Below the pieces are notes generated by a model. That model saw nothing but the letters and a program-made list of their open reading frames with translations, made no database searches and was not told the DNA's origin. Positions 16,377 through 24,838 of a DNA stretch of 64,000 nucleotides are shown in pieces. The first letter of the stretch is position 1; every line of letters starts with the position of its first letter. Location: assembly GCF_014280935.1 (NCBI RefSeq), contig NZ_JACLZI010000032.1, positions 1 through 64,000 on the forward strand. Direction: 5' to 3'. The DNA comes from Aquibacillus kalidii (GTDB lineage: Bacteria; Bacillota; Bacilli; Bacillales; Amphibacillaceae). Position numbers and translations under genes: made by a program.

Positions 16377-17620
16377 GATTAAAAACTATTATCCTTATAA
16401 TTATGCTAATTCCTCTTTTCTTAGTAGGGTGCTATGACAAAAAAGAGCTTGAACAACAAGCATATGTTGTTGCAATAGGTGTAGACAAAACGGATGAAAA
16501 GGGACTGTATAAATTCACCTTTCAAATAGCTAATCCTGAAGTCGGATCTGCTATCGTAGGAGGAGGATCACAAGAGGAACCGAAGGAAACTGTATCAATC
16601 AAAGGTAGTGATATATTAACTGCAACCAATACTGCCAACTCCTTTGTGTCAAGAGAAATTACACTAGATCACACCAAGGTACTTATTGCATCAGAAGAGT
16701 TGGCTAGATCAGGTGACTTCATTAGAATTATGCAATCGACAGCTAGAACAACACAGATCCGCAGAGGGGTTCAGATATTAGTTTCAAAAGAAGATGCGAG
16801 TGAATTTCTTCAAAATATTAACCCAAAAATGGAAACAAGACCACATAAATACTATCAATTAATTTTGGATCGTGCTAAAGAAACTGGTATTATCCCGGAG
16901 GCTGAAATACATCGCTTCTTTCAAATAACAGAGGGAGATGCTGATTTATTTCTTGCTATCTATGCAACAAATAAAAAAGCAAAGGAAAAAGACGATGGTT
17001 ATGAGGATGAATATGTTGCTGGTCAATTGCCAAAGGAAGGTGGAAATAACTCACAATTTATGGGTTCTGCTGTTTTTAAAGAAGGTAAAATGATCGGTAC
17101 ATTGGATGGACAGGAAACAAGACTAGCGCACGTTTTTGATCCAACATTGGATATGGATGACCTCTTGTCGACATATCCTGATCCTATAAAAGAAGAATTC
17201 CGTATTGGTGCAGACTATTCACAAAAGTCATCTCCAGAGATTAACATCGAGTACAATAAAAATAAACCTACTAAAATAAATGTAAGGGTTCCGTTTCAAA
17301 TAGAAATTATTGCTATCCCTAGCCTTGTTGACTACTCACAGAATAAAGATAATAAAGAACTACTCAAAAAAACGATAGAAGAAAGTTTAGAGAAAAAGTC
17401 TAGAGAACTAATTAGGAAAACCCAGGAGGAATATAAAGCTGAACCTTTTTATTGGTCCCTTTACATTCGAAAGTATTTTAAAACCATTGAGGAATACGAA
17501 GAAGCTGATTGGAATAAGAACATATATCCAAATGCGGAGATCAATATTAATTTCGATTTAGAAAGATTAGAATTCGGTAAGATGTTAAATGATTCAAACT
17601 TAACAGAAGTGAGGGATTAA
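16373..17620 (+). CDS. Spore germination receptor lipoprotein subunit C (GerC family)
   Basis: A 415-residue lipoprotein: a signal peptide with lipobox LFLVGC and lipidated Cys20, then the GerC pattern YDKKELEQQAYVVAIGVDK and the DHTKVLIASEELARSG segment. The C-terminal domain runs to about residue 405. C subunits are anchored on the outer face of the spore inner membrane and are needed for receptor assembly, usually after diacylglycerylation by Lgt. The start overlaps the gerB stop (ATGA). A further tiny frame begins 2 bp after its stop. Confidence 0.92.
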   Translation: MRLKTIILIIMLIPLFLVGCYDKKELEQQAYVVAIGVDKTDEKGLYKFTFQIANPEVGSAIVGGGSQEEPKETVSIKGSDILTATNTANSFVSREITLDHTKVLIASEELARSGDFIRIMQSTARTTQIRRGVQILVSKEDASEFLQNINPKMETRPHKYYQLILDRAKETGIIPEAEIHRFFQITEGDADLFLAIYATNKKAKEKDDGYEDEYVAGQLPKEGGNNSQFMGSAVFKEGKMIGTLDGQETRLAHVFDPTLDMDDLLSTYPDPIKEEFRIGADYSQKSSPEINIEYNKNKPTKINVRVPFQIEIIAIPSLVDYSQNKDNKELLKKTIEESLEKKSRELIRKTQEEYKAEPFYWSLYIRKYFKTIEEYEEADWNKNIYPNAEININFDLERLEFGKMLNDSNLTEVRD

Positions 17621-17621
17621 T

Positions 17622-17786
17622 TTGCAGACAATTGCTTTATCTGCAATTGCTATTTATGTAGCACTTTACTGTTTGAACTTTTCAAGGATGTGCTTCCAGG
17701 AAGAAAATAAACTAGGAGGGTTTGCTGTTGCTATGTTAATTCCTTTTAGCCTAGCAACACCTTTTATATTCTTTATGGTTAGATAA
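17622..17786 (+). CDS. Small two-helix membrane protein, candidate ger D subunit
   Basis: A 54-codon frame starting TTG, 2 bp after the gerC stop, with AGTGAGG 7 bases before it. It encodes two hydrophobic segments (about residues 2-18, ALSAIAIYVALYCLNF, and 33-53, FAVAMLIPFSLATPFIFF) joined by a polar loop FSRMCFQEENKLGG. It ends exactly before the operon terminator. Some Bacillus germination operons carry a fourth gene for a small two-helix D protein that tunes receptor function (gerKD, gerUD). Position, size and topology fit that role. I see no diagnostic motif, and the TTG start lowers certainty. Confidence 0.6.
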   Translation: MQTIALSAIAIYVALYCLNFSRMCFQEENKLGGFAVAMLIPFSLATPFIFFMVR

Positions 17787-17838
17787 AAACAAACAAAAGG
17801 GAAATGGATAAGTAGTCCATTTCCCTTTTGTTTGTTTT
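17785..17838. terminator. Long bidirectional terminator (ger operon / tRNA-Arg)
   Basis: AAACAAACAAAAGGGAAATG and its complement form a stem of more than 20 bp around GGATAAGTAGTCC. Runs of A and T on both sides make it work in both directions: for the ger operon on plus and tRNA-Arg on minus. Confidence 0.92.
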
Positions 17839-17839
17839 A

Positions 17840-17912
17840 TGGCCCCAGCAGGATTCGAACCTGCGACGCATAGTTTAGGAAACTAACGCTCTATCCCCTG
17901 AGCTATGGAGCC
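17840..17912 (-). tRNA. tRNA-Arg (anticodon CCT)
   Basis: The minus strand folds as acceptor GGCTCCA/TGGGGCC, D-arm GCTC...GAGC, anticodon loop TTCCTAA (anticodon CCT, reading AGG), and T-arm GCAGG TTCGAAT CCTGC, with discriminator A. The first anticodon-stem pair is a T-T mismatch. The 3' CCA is not encoded and must be added by the CCA enzyme. A candidate -10 TATAAT lies at 17938-17943 on the minus strand. Confidence 0.92.
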
Positions 17913-18136
17913 ACTATAATAGTGAAGATGTTTTTTAATTATACAAGAACCTCTTCTATTTTTAAAGTATAAAGATCAACTTTCATCTCCTGAATTTTTG
18001 TATTTAACACACTGGAAATTATTACCTATATGAAGTAAATCTGTTCTAAGCTATAGAAAAATGATAAAATATAGTTTACTTGTCAGTTTATATAGTTTTA
18101 TGTTGAAAGCTGACTTTTTTGATTGGAGGAGAAGCA

Positions 18137-18778
18137 ATGAATCATCTGCCTTTTATAGCTGTAGAAGGTCCAATCGGGGTTGGTAAAACGTCTTTATCTA
18201 AAGAATTAGCCGATCACTTTCAGTTACATTTACTAAAGGAAATTGTTGAGGAGAATCCTTTTCTTGGTAAGTTTTACGACAATATTGATGAGTGGAGCTT
18301 TCAAACAGAAATGTTCTTCTTATGTAATAGATTCAAGCAGCTAGAAGACATTGAAAAAAAGTATTTATCACAAGGAAAAGCTGTCATTGCAGATTATCAT
18401 ATATCAAAAAATATGATTTTTGCTAAAAGAACGCTTCAAGAACGTCAGTTTAATAAATATGCAAAAATATATGATATTTTAACAGAGGATATGCCTAAGC
18501 CTAACATGATGATTTATTTAGATGCTAGCTTAGACACGTTACTTGCAAGGATTAAAAAACGTGGTCGCGAAGTTGAAAAAAATATTCAAGCATCCTACCT
18601 AGAACAGCTTTCCCATGATTACAGTACATTTATGGATGAATTTGAAAAACTCAATCCTAACATTCCAGTCATCCGTATAAATGGAGATAATATAGATTTC
18701 ATTAAATATAAGGATGACTTAACAAGAATTATTACTACAGTAGAGGCATACTTACGAAAAGGAGAAGTCATTTTATGA
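18137..18778 (+). CDS. dgk: Deoxyguanosine kinase
   Basis: A 213-residue deoxynucleoside kinase with P-loop GPIGVGKTS, the ENPFLGKFY and DEWSFQTEMFFLCNRF segments, the ADYHISKNMIFAKRTL region equivalent to the family DRS motif, and a lid RIKKRGREVEKN. It phosphorylates deoxyguanosine for purine deoxynucleotide salvage in B. subtilis (YaaG). The frame opens at TTG 18119, which lies inside the GGAGGAG ribosome-binding region; ATG at 18137 is preferred. It overlaps dck by 4 bp, the conserved two-gene operon. Confidence 0.93.
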   Translation: MNHLPFIAVEGPIGVGKTSLSKELADHFQLHLLKEIVEENPFLGKFYDNIDEWSFQTEMFFLCNRFKQLEDIEKKYLSQGKAVIADYHISKNMIFAKRTLQERQFNKYAKIYDILTEDMPKPNMMIYLDASLDTLLARIKKRGREVEKNIQASYLEQLSHDYSTFMDEFEKLNPNIPVIRINGDNIDFIKYKDDLTRIITTVEAYLRKGEVIL

Positions 18779-19461
18779 ACTTAAGAGAGAAGTATAACAT
18801 TCCTCATGATAGTGTAATTACAATTGCAGGAACGGTCGGAGTAGGAAAGTCTACAATGACTAATGCTTTAGCAAATGCTTTACAATTTCGTACTTCTTTG
18901 GAGAAAGTTGATACAAATCCATATTTAGATAAATTTTATGCTGATTTTGAACGTTGGAGCTTTCATTTACAAGTATACTTCCTAGCTGAACGCTTTAAAG
19001 AACAGAAACGGATATTTGAATATGGTGGTGGCTTTATCCAGGATCGTTCGATTTATGAGGATACTGGTATATTTGCTAAAATGCATTATGACAAAGGAAC
19101 GATGACACCTGTTGATTATGAAACTTACCGTAGTCTTTTTGAGGCGATGGTTATGACTCCTTACTTCCCACATCCAGATTTACTTATCTATTTAGAAGGT
19201 TCATTTGAGGATATTGTGGATCGTATTAAACTGAGAGGAAGACCAATGGAGCAACAAACACCACTTAGTTATTGGGAAGAGATGCATGGTAGATATGAAA
19301 ACTGGATTAATAGCTTTAATTCATGTCCGATTTTACGTATCAATATTGCTGATTACGATCTGTTAAATGATTCAACATCCATTGAATCTGTTTTAGAAAA
19401 AGTGGGTCACTTTATTCAGCAATCACGAAAATGGAAAACTAGACAGCTTACTAAGAGCTAA
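18775..19461 (+). CDS. dck: Deoxyadenosine/deoxycytidine kinase
   Basis: A 228-residue partner of Dgk with P-loop GTVGVGKST, TNPYLDKFYADFERWSF, the QDRSIYEDTGIFAK sequence containing the family DRS motif, and the lid LRGRPMEQQTP. It phosphorylates deoxyadenosine and deoxycytidine (YaaF of B. subtilis). Translation is probably coupled to dgk through the ATGA overlap, with GGAG upstream. The operon ends at the following hairpin. In B. subtilis these genes adjoin the serS/tRNA-Ser region; here proC and tRNA-Ser lie between them and serS. Confidence 0.94.
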   Translation: MNLREKYNIPHDSVITIAGTVGVGKSTMTNALANALQFRTSLEKVDTNPYLDKFYADFERWSFHLQVYFLAERFKEQKRIFEYGGGFIQDRSIYEDTGIFAKMHYDKGTMTPVDYETYRSLFEAMVMTPYFPHPDLLIYLEGSFEDIVDRIKLRGRPMEQQTPLSYWEEMHGRYENWINSFNSCPILRINIADYDLLNDSTSIESVLEKVGHFIQQSRKWKTRQLTKS

Positions 19462-19462
19462 T

Positions 19463-19503
19463 AAAAGGGAATTAGGCTAAACCGCCTAATTCCTTTTTAT
19501 TAG
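19463..19503 (+). terminator. dgk-dck terminator
   Basis: AAAAGGGAATTAGGC and GCCTAATTCCTTTTT form a long stem around a 6-nt loop. The A run on the 5' side also lets it serve the convergent reductase gene. Confidence 0.9.
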
Positions 19504-19517
19504 TTAAGAATGGTAAC

Positions 19518-20351
19518 TTATTTCCTAGGCAATTTTTCAAATAGATTACCTAGTTCCTCTGATCGCTTAGAAGCTTGTTCAATACAAGCCAAAATCGCTT
19601 CTTGAAACCGGTACTTATCAAGCGTCTCTATTCCTCTTTGTGTTGTGCCTCCAGGACTTGTTATTTTTTTTCTTAACTCACTTGGAGACTCATTTGTAGC
19701 TTTGAGCATCTCTGCTGCCCCAACCAGTGTTTGAATAATTAACTCTTTTGCTATAGCCTGATCTAATCCAGACTCCTTCGCTGCTTCCTCTAATGATTCA
19801 ACTGTGTAATAAAAAAAAGCTGGACCGCTACCTGCTAAAGCTGTAATGGTATGCATGTCCTTTTCCTCTACAACTGTTGTACTACCAATGGCACCTAGTA
19901 GTCTTTTAGCTTCATCTAATTGGTTCTGACTTGCATAGCGACCCGAGGCAAGAGAGGTTGCAGAATGTCCAATCATTGCAGATGTATTAGGCATAGCTCT
20001 AATAACCGCAATATCCATGCCTAAATAATCGGAAATAAAATCGCTAGATATACCAGCTAATACACTAATAAGCATTTGTTGAGTGTTAAGATAAGGCTTA
20101 ATGCTATCAAGGGCTACCACTATATCTGCAGGCTTTATCGATAAAATAATTATTTCTGCTCCTTCTACAATTTGTTTCATATCCTGTGTACCATTTATTC
20201 CATACTTATCAGCCAATAAACTAAGTCTCTTTTTGTTAGACTTATTAGATACCATAATTTCTGTTGGCTCTACAAATTGATTAACAATAATTCCTGATAT
20301 AATTGCTTCTGCAATAGATCCGGCACCAATGAACGCAACCTTATTATTCAC
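19518..20351 (-). CDS. Pyrroline-5-carboxylate reductase (ProC family)
   Basis: A 277-residue NAD(P)H-dependent reductase: Rossmann glycine motif GAGSIAEAI at the N terminus, IRAMPNTSAMIG, the catalytic-region ALAGSGPAFFYYTVE, and SPGGTTQRGIETLD near the C terminus. It reduces 1-pyrroline-5-carboxylate to proline in the cytoplasm. Bacillus species carry several paralogues (ProG, ProH, ProI, ComER), linked to salt-dependent or housekeeping proline synthesis, and I cannot tell which this is. An ATG six codons upstream overlaps the ribosome-binding site; GTG at 20351, 7 bases after AGGGAG, is the better start. Confidence 0.9.
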   Translation of the reverse strand: MNNKVAFIGAGSIAEAIISGIIVNQFVEPTEIMVSNKSNKKRLSLLADKYGINGTQDMKQIVEGAEIIILSIKPADIVVALDSIKPYLNTQQMLISVLAGISSDFISDYLGMDIAVIRAMPNTSAMIGHSATSLASGRYASQNQLDEAKRLLGAIGSTTVVEEKDMHTITALAGSGPAFFYYTVESLEEAAKESGLDQAIAKELIIQTLVGAAEMLKATNESPSELRKKITSPGGTTQRGIETLDKYRFQEAILACIEQASKRSEELGNLFEKLPRK

Positions 20352-20510
20352 TCCATATCTCCCTCTCATCCTCTAAACAAGCTATGTACCTATTATAATT
20401 TTTTGTATTATGTCAGTTAATCCTAAAACAGTCAAGGGGATAAAAGTGGAATTATAATGAATAGTAATAGTAAAGATATTTTTTTATAGTGAGCAAATGA
20501 TAAATTTAAA

Positions 20511-20543
20511 CATAAAAAAAATCGTTATAAAATAACGATTTTC
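20511..20543 (-). terminator. tRNA-Ser terminator
   Basis: On the minus strand AAAATCGTTAT and ATAACGATTTT form an 11-bp stem with a 3-nt loop, followed by a run of eight Ts. Confidence 0.88.
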
Positions 20544-20575
20544 ATTTATAATCTCCAATTTTTAAGTGCAATATA

Positions 20576-20668
20576 TGGCGGAGGAAGAGGGATTCGAACC
20601 CCCGCGGGCCGTGAAGCCCCTGTCGGTTTTCAAGACCGATCCCTTCAGCCGGACTTGGGTATTCCTCC
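20576..20668 (-). tRNA. tRNA-Ser (anticodon TGA)
   Basis: The minus strand has acceptor GGAGGAA/TTCCTCC, anticodon loop CTTGAAA (anticodon TGA, reading UCA), the long variable arm typical of serine tRNAs, T-loop TTCGAAT and an encoded CCA. At 93 nt it is the usual length. Its position near serS matches trnSL-Ser1 of B. subtilis. Confidence 0.95.
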
Positions 20669-20809
20669 GTGACTGACGACAATTTTTACTTTATCATTTA
20701 TTAAACAGCTTGTCAACAGTCCTTTTTATTTTTCACAAAATCTCTTTTGCATCCTTTTGATGTCTTTAATATTACACAATCGAGAGGAAAATACGTCATA
20801 GTGTAAATA

Positions 20810-21110
20810 TTGACGTTCCTTTCCGTGGGCAACGCCTCAGCCTCCTCGGAAGAAACCCGCTTCCTGTGGGGTCTTCACCTGTTGCTTTTCGAGGCCACTG
20901 AAAAAGTCCGATAAATTTCGAGAAGAGCAAATACCAAAAAAATCCATCCCCACTTTAGGTATATATACTGGAGATATATTGGACTAAATCCGCCACTTTA
21001 ACATAGTAAAACAGCGAGATTTTGGGATAGTGTTTATGGTAAAAAAATCATTTTTAATAAAAGATGACTTTTTCAGCAGTTCTCTTGCTTTTCCCAGAGG
21101 AGTCAACTGC
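20810..21110 (-). repeat. Dispersed Bacillaceae repeat, copy C1 (split by insertion)
   Basis: On the minus strand this copy has the family core in order: GACTCCTCTGGGAA, GAAGACCCC, GAGGAGGCTGAGGC, GCCCACGGAAAG. A 194-bp element plus a 9-bp duplication interrupts it after the GGGAAAAGCAA segment. Outer ends TTGAC/GTCAA can still pair. It is the minus-oriented member of the inverted pair C1/C2. Confidence 0.75.
20891..21084. mobile_element. Short non-autonomous insertion, IS1182-like ends
   Basis: A 194-bp AT-rich element bounded by imperfect inverted ends, GAGGCCACTGAAAAAGTC on the left and (complement of the right) GAGAACTGCTGAAAAAGTC, sharing a perfect 11-bp CTGAAAAAGTC. It is flanked on both sides by the direct repeat TTGCTTTTC (20882-20890 and 21085-21093). 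There is no transposase frame inside. GACTTTTTCAGTGGCCTC-type ends recall IS1182-family elements common in Bacillaceae; that family call is from memory. It looks like a MITE or a deleted IS. Confidence 0.7.
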
Positions 21111-21180
21111 CCTCCACTCCAATCCACTACTAAAGAGAGTCAGATTTCGTTTTCTTAATTCCAAATACTCCATAAACAGA

Positions 21181-21435
21181 GGAAATTCACGTAGACTCCT
21201 CGAAAATACAGCCCGATTTTCTTCGTGCGATGACTATGCTACGAAGCATTTCTTGTCCTGTGGGAAAGTGAAGACGTTGAGACCCCACAGGGAGCGAGGG
21301 GGCTACTTGAGTAACCATCTTTGCTCCCTTGCACCGAGGAAGCCTGCTTCGAAGTGTTACTAGAAGACGCAGGTGCACGCACTTTTGTGACCGAGGAGGC
21401 TCAAGCTCCGCCCACGGAAAGCGTAGTGAATTTCC
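21181..21435 (+). repeat. Dispersed Bacillaceae repeat, copy C2 (long variant)
   Basis: It starts GGAAATTCAC and ends GTGAATTTCC, a perfect 10-bp outer stem, and contains the family blocks GTAGACTCCT, CCTGTGGGAAAGTGAAGAC, GAGGAGGCT and GCCCACGGAAAGCG. At 255 bp it is about twice the length of the other copies because of extra internal sequence. It lies 70 bp from C1 in opposite orientation. Confidence 0.75.
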
Positions 21436-21506
21436 GTAGCGGCACCTAATAAGTTACTTCGTATTTTATACAAACTACGCCAAAACAGATAGCTGCAAAA
21501 AAGATT

Positions 21507-22781
21507 TTATTTTATTACATCCTTGCCACCCATATAAGGTTTTAGTACGTCAGGCACTACGATCGTTCCATCTGCTTGCTGGTAGTTTTCTATGATAGCT
21601 GCAACCGTTCTTCCTAGTGCTAAACCAGAGCCGTTTAAAGTATGAACAAATTCAGGTTTACCTTTTTCTTCTCGTCTAAAACGGATTCCTGCTCTTCGTG
21701 CTTGGAAATCCTCAAAATTTGAACAAGAAGAGATTTCTCTATACGTATCATTACTTGGCATCCATACCTCGATATCATATTTCTTAGCAGCAGTAAATCC
21801 AAGGTCACCTGTACACATACTCATCACACGATAAGGTAATTGTAGTAGTTGTAAAACCTTTTCTGCATGGCCAGTAAGTTCCTCTAAGACCTGATAAGAT
21901 TCTTCGGGCTTAACAAACTGTACTAGTTCTACTTTATTGAACTGATGCTGACGTATTAACCCTCTCGTATCTCTTCCTGCAGATCCTGCTTCAGAACGAA
22001 ATGATGCGCTAAATGCGACAAACTTTTGCGGAAGACGTTCTGCAGATAAGATATCATCACGATAATAATTTGTTACTGGAACCTCTGCAGTTGGTACTAA
22101 AAAATAGTCCCAATCTTGAACTTTAAAAGCATCCTCTTCAAACTTAGGTAATTGCCCAGTTCCTGTCATGCTCGTACGGTTAACCATATATGGTGGTAAC
22201 ATTTCTGTATATCCATGCTCTTCTGCATGTAAATCCATCATAAAGTTAATTAAAGCTCTCTCTAATCTAGCACCCAGACCTTTATAAAAAACAAAACGGC
22301 TACCCGTTACCTTTGAAGCTCTTTCAAAATCCAATATATCTAAATTAGTTGCTAAATCCCAATGGGCTTGAGATTCAAAATCAAAACTAGGCGTTTCTCC
22401 CCACTTACGTACCTCAACATTATCGTCTTCTGATTCCCCTATTGGTGTTGTTTCATGTGGGATATTTGGAATAGATAATAATAAGGTTTCTAACTCTTCT
22501 TCGACCTGCTTTAACTCTGTGTCGATTTGCTTTACCTTATCACCGACCTCTCGCATCTCTACAATCATAGCTTCTGCATCTTTTTTCTCTTTCTTTAATA
22601 CAGAAATTTGTTTAGAAACATCGTTCCGCTTTGCTTTTAATTCTTCTGTTTCAGCAATTAATTGTCGTCTTTTTGCATCAAGGTCACCGAACTTATCTAA
22701 ATCAGATAAATCTTCTCCACGATTTTGCAATTTAGCTTTTACTTCATCAAAATTACTTCTTAAATACTTCATATCTAACAT
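21507..22781 (-). CDS. serS: Seryl-tRNA synthetase
   Basis: A 424-residue class II synthetase of normal length: an N-terminal tRNA-binding coiled coil (about 30-105, rich in Lys and Glu), motif 2 [21 protein letters not shown] and motif 3 [15 protein letters not shown]. It charges tRNA-Ser (and tRNA-Sec where present) in the cytoplasm. A T-box leader with its own terminator precedes it, so expression rises when tRNA-Ser is uncharged. AAGGAGG lies 7-8 bases before the ATG. A tRNA-Ser gene is downstream, beyond a repeat-filled gap. Confidence 0.97.
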   Translation of the reverse strand: MLDMKYLRSNFDEVKAKLQNRGEDLSDLDKFGDLDAKRRQLIAETEELKAKRNDVSKQISVLKKEKKDAEAMIVEMREVGDKVKQIDTELKQVEEELETLLLSIPNIPHETTPIGESEDDNVEVRKWGETPSFDFESQAHWDLATNLDILDFERASKVTGSRFVFYKGLGARLERALINFMMDLHAEEHGYTEMLPPYMVNRTSMTGTGQLPKFEEDAFKVQDWDYFLVPTAEVPVTNYYRDDILSAERLPQKFVAFSASFRSEAGSAGRDTRGLIRQHQFNKVELVQFVKPEESYQVLEELTGHAEKVLQLLQLPYRVMSMCTGDLGFTAAKKYDIEVWMPSNDTYREISSCSNFEDFQARRAGIRFRREEKGKPEFVHTLNGSGLALGRTVAAIIENYQQADGTIVVPDVLKPYMGGKDVIK

Positions 22782-22812
22782 AAAAATTCCTCCTTATTCA
22801 TTAAAAAAGAAT

Positions 22813-23042
22813 ACAAAAAACTCCCGTTCCTAATAAATCTAGGGACGAGAGTTTTTCCCGCGATACCACCCTGGTTGAAGAGACTAGCTCCTCCGGCTCA
22901 CTTTTAACATAACGGCGTTAACCGAGTAAGCTTACTGTATTTTTCAGCCTACCACTCTAGGATGGATTCACAGGATTCTCACGCTGATTCACACCATACA
23001 TCAGCTCTCTTTAGAGAGAAACACAGTTACTATTTCCTATCA
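22813..23042 (-). promoter_or_regulatory. T-box riboswitch upstream of serS
   Basis: The minus strand contains the T-box sequence AGGGTGGTATCGCG (22859-22872), which pairs with the uncharged tRNA acceptor end. It is followed by the terminator stem AAAACTCTCGTCCC/GGAACGGGAGTTTT (22815-22855). Upstream are stem I features beginning near 23030 (CTCTCTAAAGAGAG). Serine specificity is inferred from the downstream serS. A TCC triplet in AGAATCCTGTGAA is a possible specifier but I could not confirm it by folding. Confidence 0.92.
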
Positions 23043-23084
23043 ACATTTTATACTTATTATTTTTTTAGGATAGCTAAAAATCAA

Positions 23085-23675
23085 CTAAGATGCAAGTTCT
23101 TTCTTAGATTGTTCCACCATTTTAACAAAATATTCGGTAATACGGTGATCATCTGTTAATTCTGGATGAAAGGCACTACATAAATAGTGACCTTGTTTTG
23201 CCGCAACAATATTATCTCCGTATGTTGCAAGAACTTCTACACCTTGCCCTACCTCCATAACAAATGGAGCACGTATGAACACTGCTTCAAAGTCATCAGC
23301 TACACCCGTAATAGTTAAAGATGCCTCAAAGGAATCCTTTTGACGTCCGAATGCATTTCTAGCTACTTTCATATCCATTAGCTGAAGATGAGCATTATCT
23401 TGCCCTTCAATGTCATTAGCTAAAAGAATCAGACCTGCACATGTACCAAAAATGGGTTTTCCCTGTTCACCAAATTTTACAAGTTCATCAAAGAAATCAT
23501 ATTTATCAATTAGCCTGCGCATGGTTGTACTTTCACCGCCAGGTAATATCAAACCGTCTATATCATCTAACTGTTCTTTTCGTTTAATAACGACACCTTC
23601 AGCACCAGAGGCTTCAATAGATTGGATATGCTCTCGAACAGCACCTTGTAAGCCTAAAACACCTATTTTTGTCAT
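23085..23675 (-). CDS. pdxT: Pyridoxal 5'-phosphate synthase glutaminase subunit
   Basis: A 196-residue class I glutamine amidotransferase: [12 protein letters not shown] forms the oxyanion region, Cys79 in [11 protein letters not shown] is the nucleophile, and HPE near the C terminus (AFHPELTDD) supplies His and Glu. It hydrolyses glutamine and passes ammonia to PdxS for PLP synthesis. An ATG two codons upstream is too close to GGAAGG, so [11 protein letters not shown] is used, giving exactly the B. subtilis length. It follows pdxS by 21 bp. Confidence 0.95.
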   Translation of the reverse strand: MTKIGVLGLQGAVREHIQSIEASGAEGVVIKRKEQLDDIDGLILPGGESTTMRRLIDKYDFFDELVKFGEQGKPIFGTCAGLILLANDIEGQDNAHLQLMDMKVARNAFGRQKDSFEASLTITGVADDFEAVFIRAPFVMEVGQGVEVLATYGDNIVAAKQGHYLCSAFHPELTDDHRITEYFVKMVEQSKKELAS

Positions 23676-23696
23676 GAACATAAACCTTCCTTCTTT

Positions 23697-24581
23697 TTAC
23701 CAGCCACGGTCTTGCATACGTTGTTCTGGAGCAATAGTACTAATTTCAATACCCTTCATTGCTGTACCAAGGTCTTTTGAAACTTTTGCAATTAACTCGT
23801 AGTCTTCATAGTGAGTTGTTGCTTCTACAATAGCACGTGCAAATTTTGCAGGATTATCCGATTTAAAGATACCAGAACCTACGAATACACCATCAGCCCC
23901 TAGTTGCATCATTAACGCTGCATCAGCAGGAGTTGCTATACCACCAGCTGCAAAGTTAACTACAGGAAGACGACCATTTTCTTTAATATCAAGTAGAACT
24001 TCAAATGGCGCACCATGGTCTTTTGCAAATGTCATTATTTCATCTTTTGACATATGAACTAACTGACGAATTTGTGTTTGAACCTCACGCATATGACGAA
24101 CTGCTTCTACAATGTTTCCAGTCCCTGGTTCACCTTTAGTACGTAGCATAGAAGCACCTTCACCGATACGACGTGCCGCTTCACCAATGTTACGGCAACC
24201 ACAAACAAATGGTACTGTATAATCACTCTTAAGCAAATGATATACTTCATCAGCTGGAGTAAGAACTTCACTTTCATCTATATAGTCAACGCCCATAGCT
24301 TCTAATACACGAGCTTCCACGATGTGCCCGATGCGTGCTTTTGCCATTACCGGAATAGAAACGGCATTCATTACTTCCTCAACGATTGTTGGATCAGCCA
24401 TTCTTGCAACACCACCAGCTGCACGAATATCAGACGGTACTCTTTCTAAGGCCATAACTGCAACAGCACCAGCTTCTTCTGCTATTTTAGCTTGTTCTGC
24501 ATTGATAACGTCCATAATAACGCCACCTTTTTGCATTTCAGCCATACCTCTTTTTACACGATCAGTACCTAATTTCGACAT
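23697..24581 (-). CDS. pdxS: Pyridoxal 5'-phosphate synthase subunit PdxS
   Basis: At 294 residues it is the full (beta/alpha)8 lyase with the two catalytic lysines K81 (MAKARIGH) and K149 (RTKGEPGTG), and the phosphate-binding [29 protein letters not shown] segments. It joins ribose 5-phosphate, glyceraldehyde 3-phosphate and ammonia from PdxT in a dodecamer. The pdxS-pdxT operon between dacA and serS is the same as yaaDE of B. subtilis. No clear promoter was found in the roughly 210 bp between the dacA terminator and the start. Confidence 0.97.
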   Translation of the reverse strand: MSKLGTDRVKRGMAEMQKGGVIMDVINAEQAKIAEEAGAVAVMALERVPSDIRAAGGVARMADPTIVEEVMNAVSIPVMAKARIGHIVEARVLEAMGVDYIDESEVLTPADEVYHLLKSDYTVPFVCGCRNIGEAARRIGEGASMLRTKGEPGTGNIVEAVRHMREVQTQIRQLVHMSKDEIMTFAKDHGAPFEVLLDIKENGRLPVVNFAAGGIATPADAALMMQLGADGVFVGSGIFKSDNPAKFARAIVEATTHYEDYELIAKVSKDLGTAMKGIEISTIAPEQRMQDRGW

Positions 24582-24794
24582 ATTTATTTCCTCCCATTTT
24601 GCACAATTAACTATATTGGCTATTGATAAGTAAAAGAACTTCTTCTAGCCTAGTTTTTTATACTATCTCTTTTCTACCGCAATATTCTGATAGTATAAAA
24701 TAAATTGGTTTTGCACTATTATTCAACATTGTATAACAAATACTAGCAAAAGCCAAGTATCCTAGTTGCCTTTTACAATGTGTATTTGTTGTAT

Positions 24795-24827
24795 AAAAAA
24801 AACCCACCAAAATTAATTGGTAGGGTA
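24795..24827 (-). terminator. dacA terminator
   Basis: The minus strand shows ACCCTACCAA and TTGGTGGGT pairing, followed by eight Ts, 12 bases after the dacA stop. Confidence 0.88.
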
Positions 24828-24838
24828 AATCGATTGGC

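Noticed and set aside
18119-18136. Longer start of dgk (TTG at 18119)
   Set aside because: The extra codons contain the GGAGGAG ribosome-binding site for the ATG at 18137. The same logic removed upstream starts for hmp, gyrB, ssb, mnmE, ychF and the gerA gene.
21064-21378. Two overlapping short frames in the C1/C2 gap, one on each strand
   Set aside because: They lie across the dispersed repeat and the MITE edge, with no ribosome-binding site and no continuity in the other repeat copies.
20810-21435. CRISPR array
   Set aside because: The repeated blocks are inverted, long and few, not short direct repeats with regular spacers. No direct-repeat array was seen anywhere in the window.
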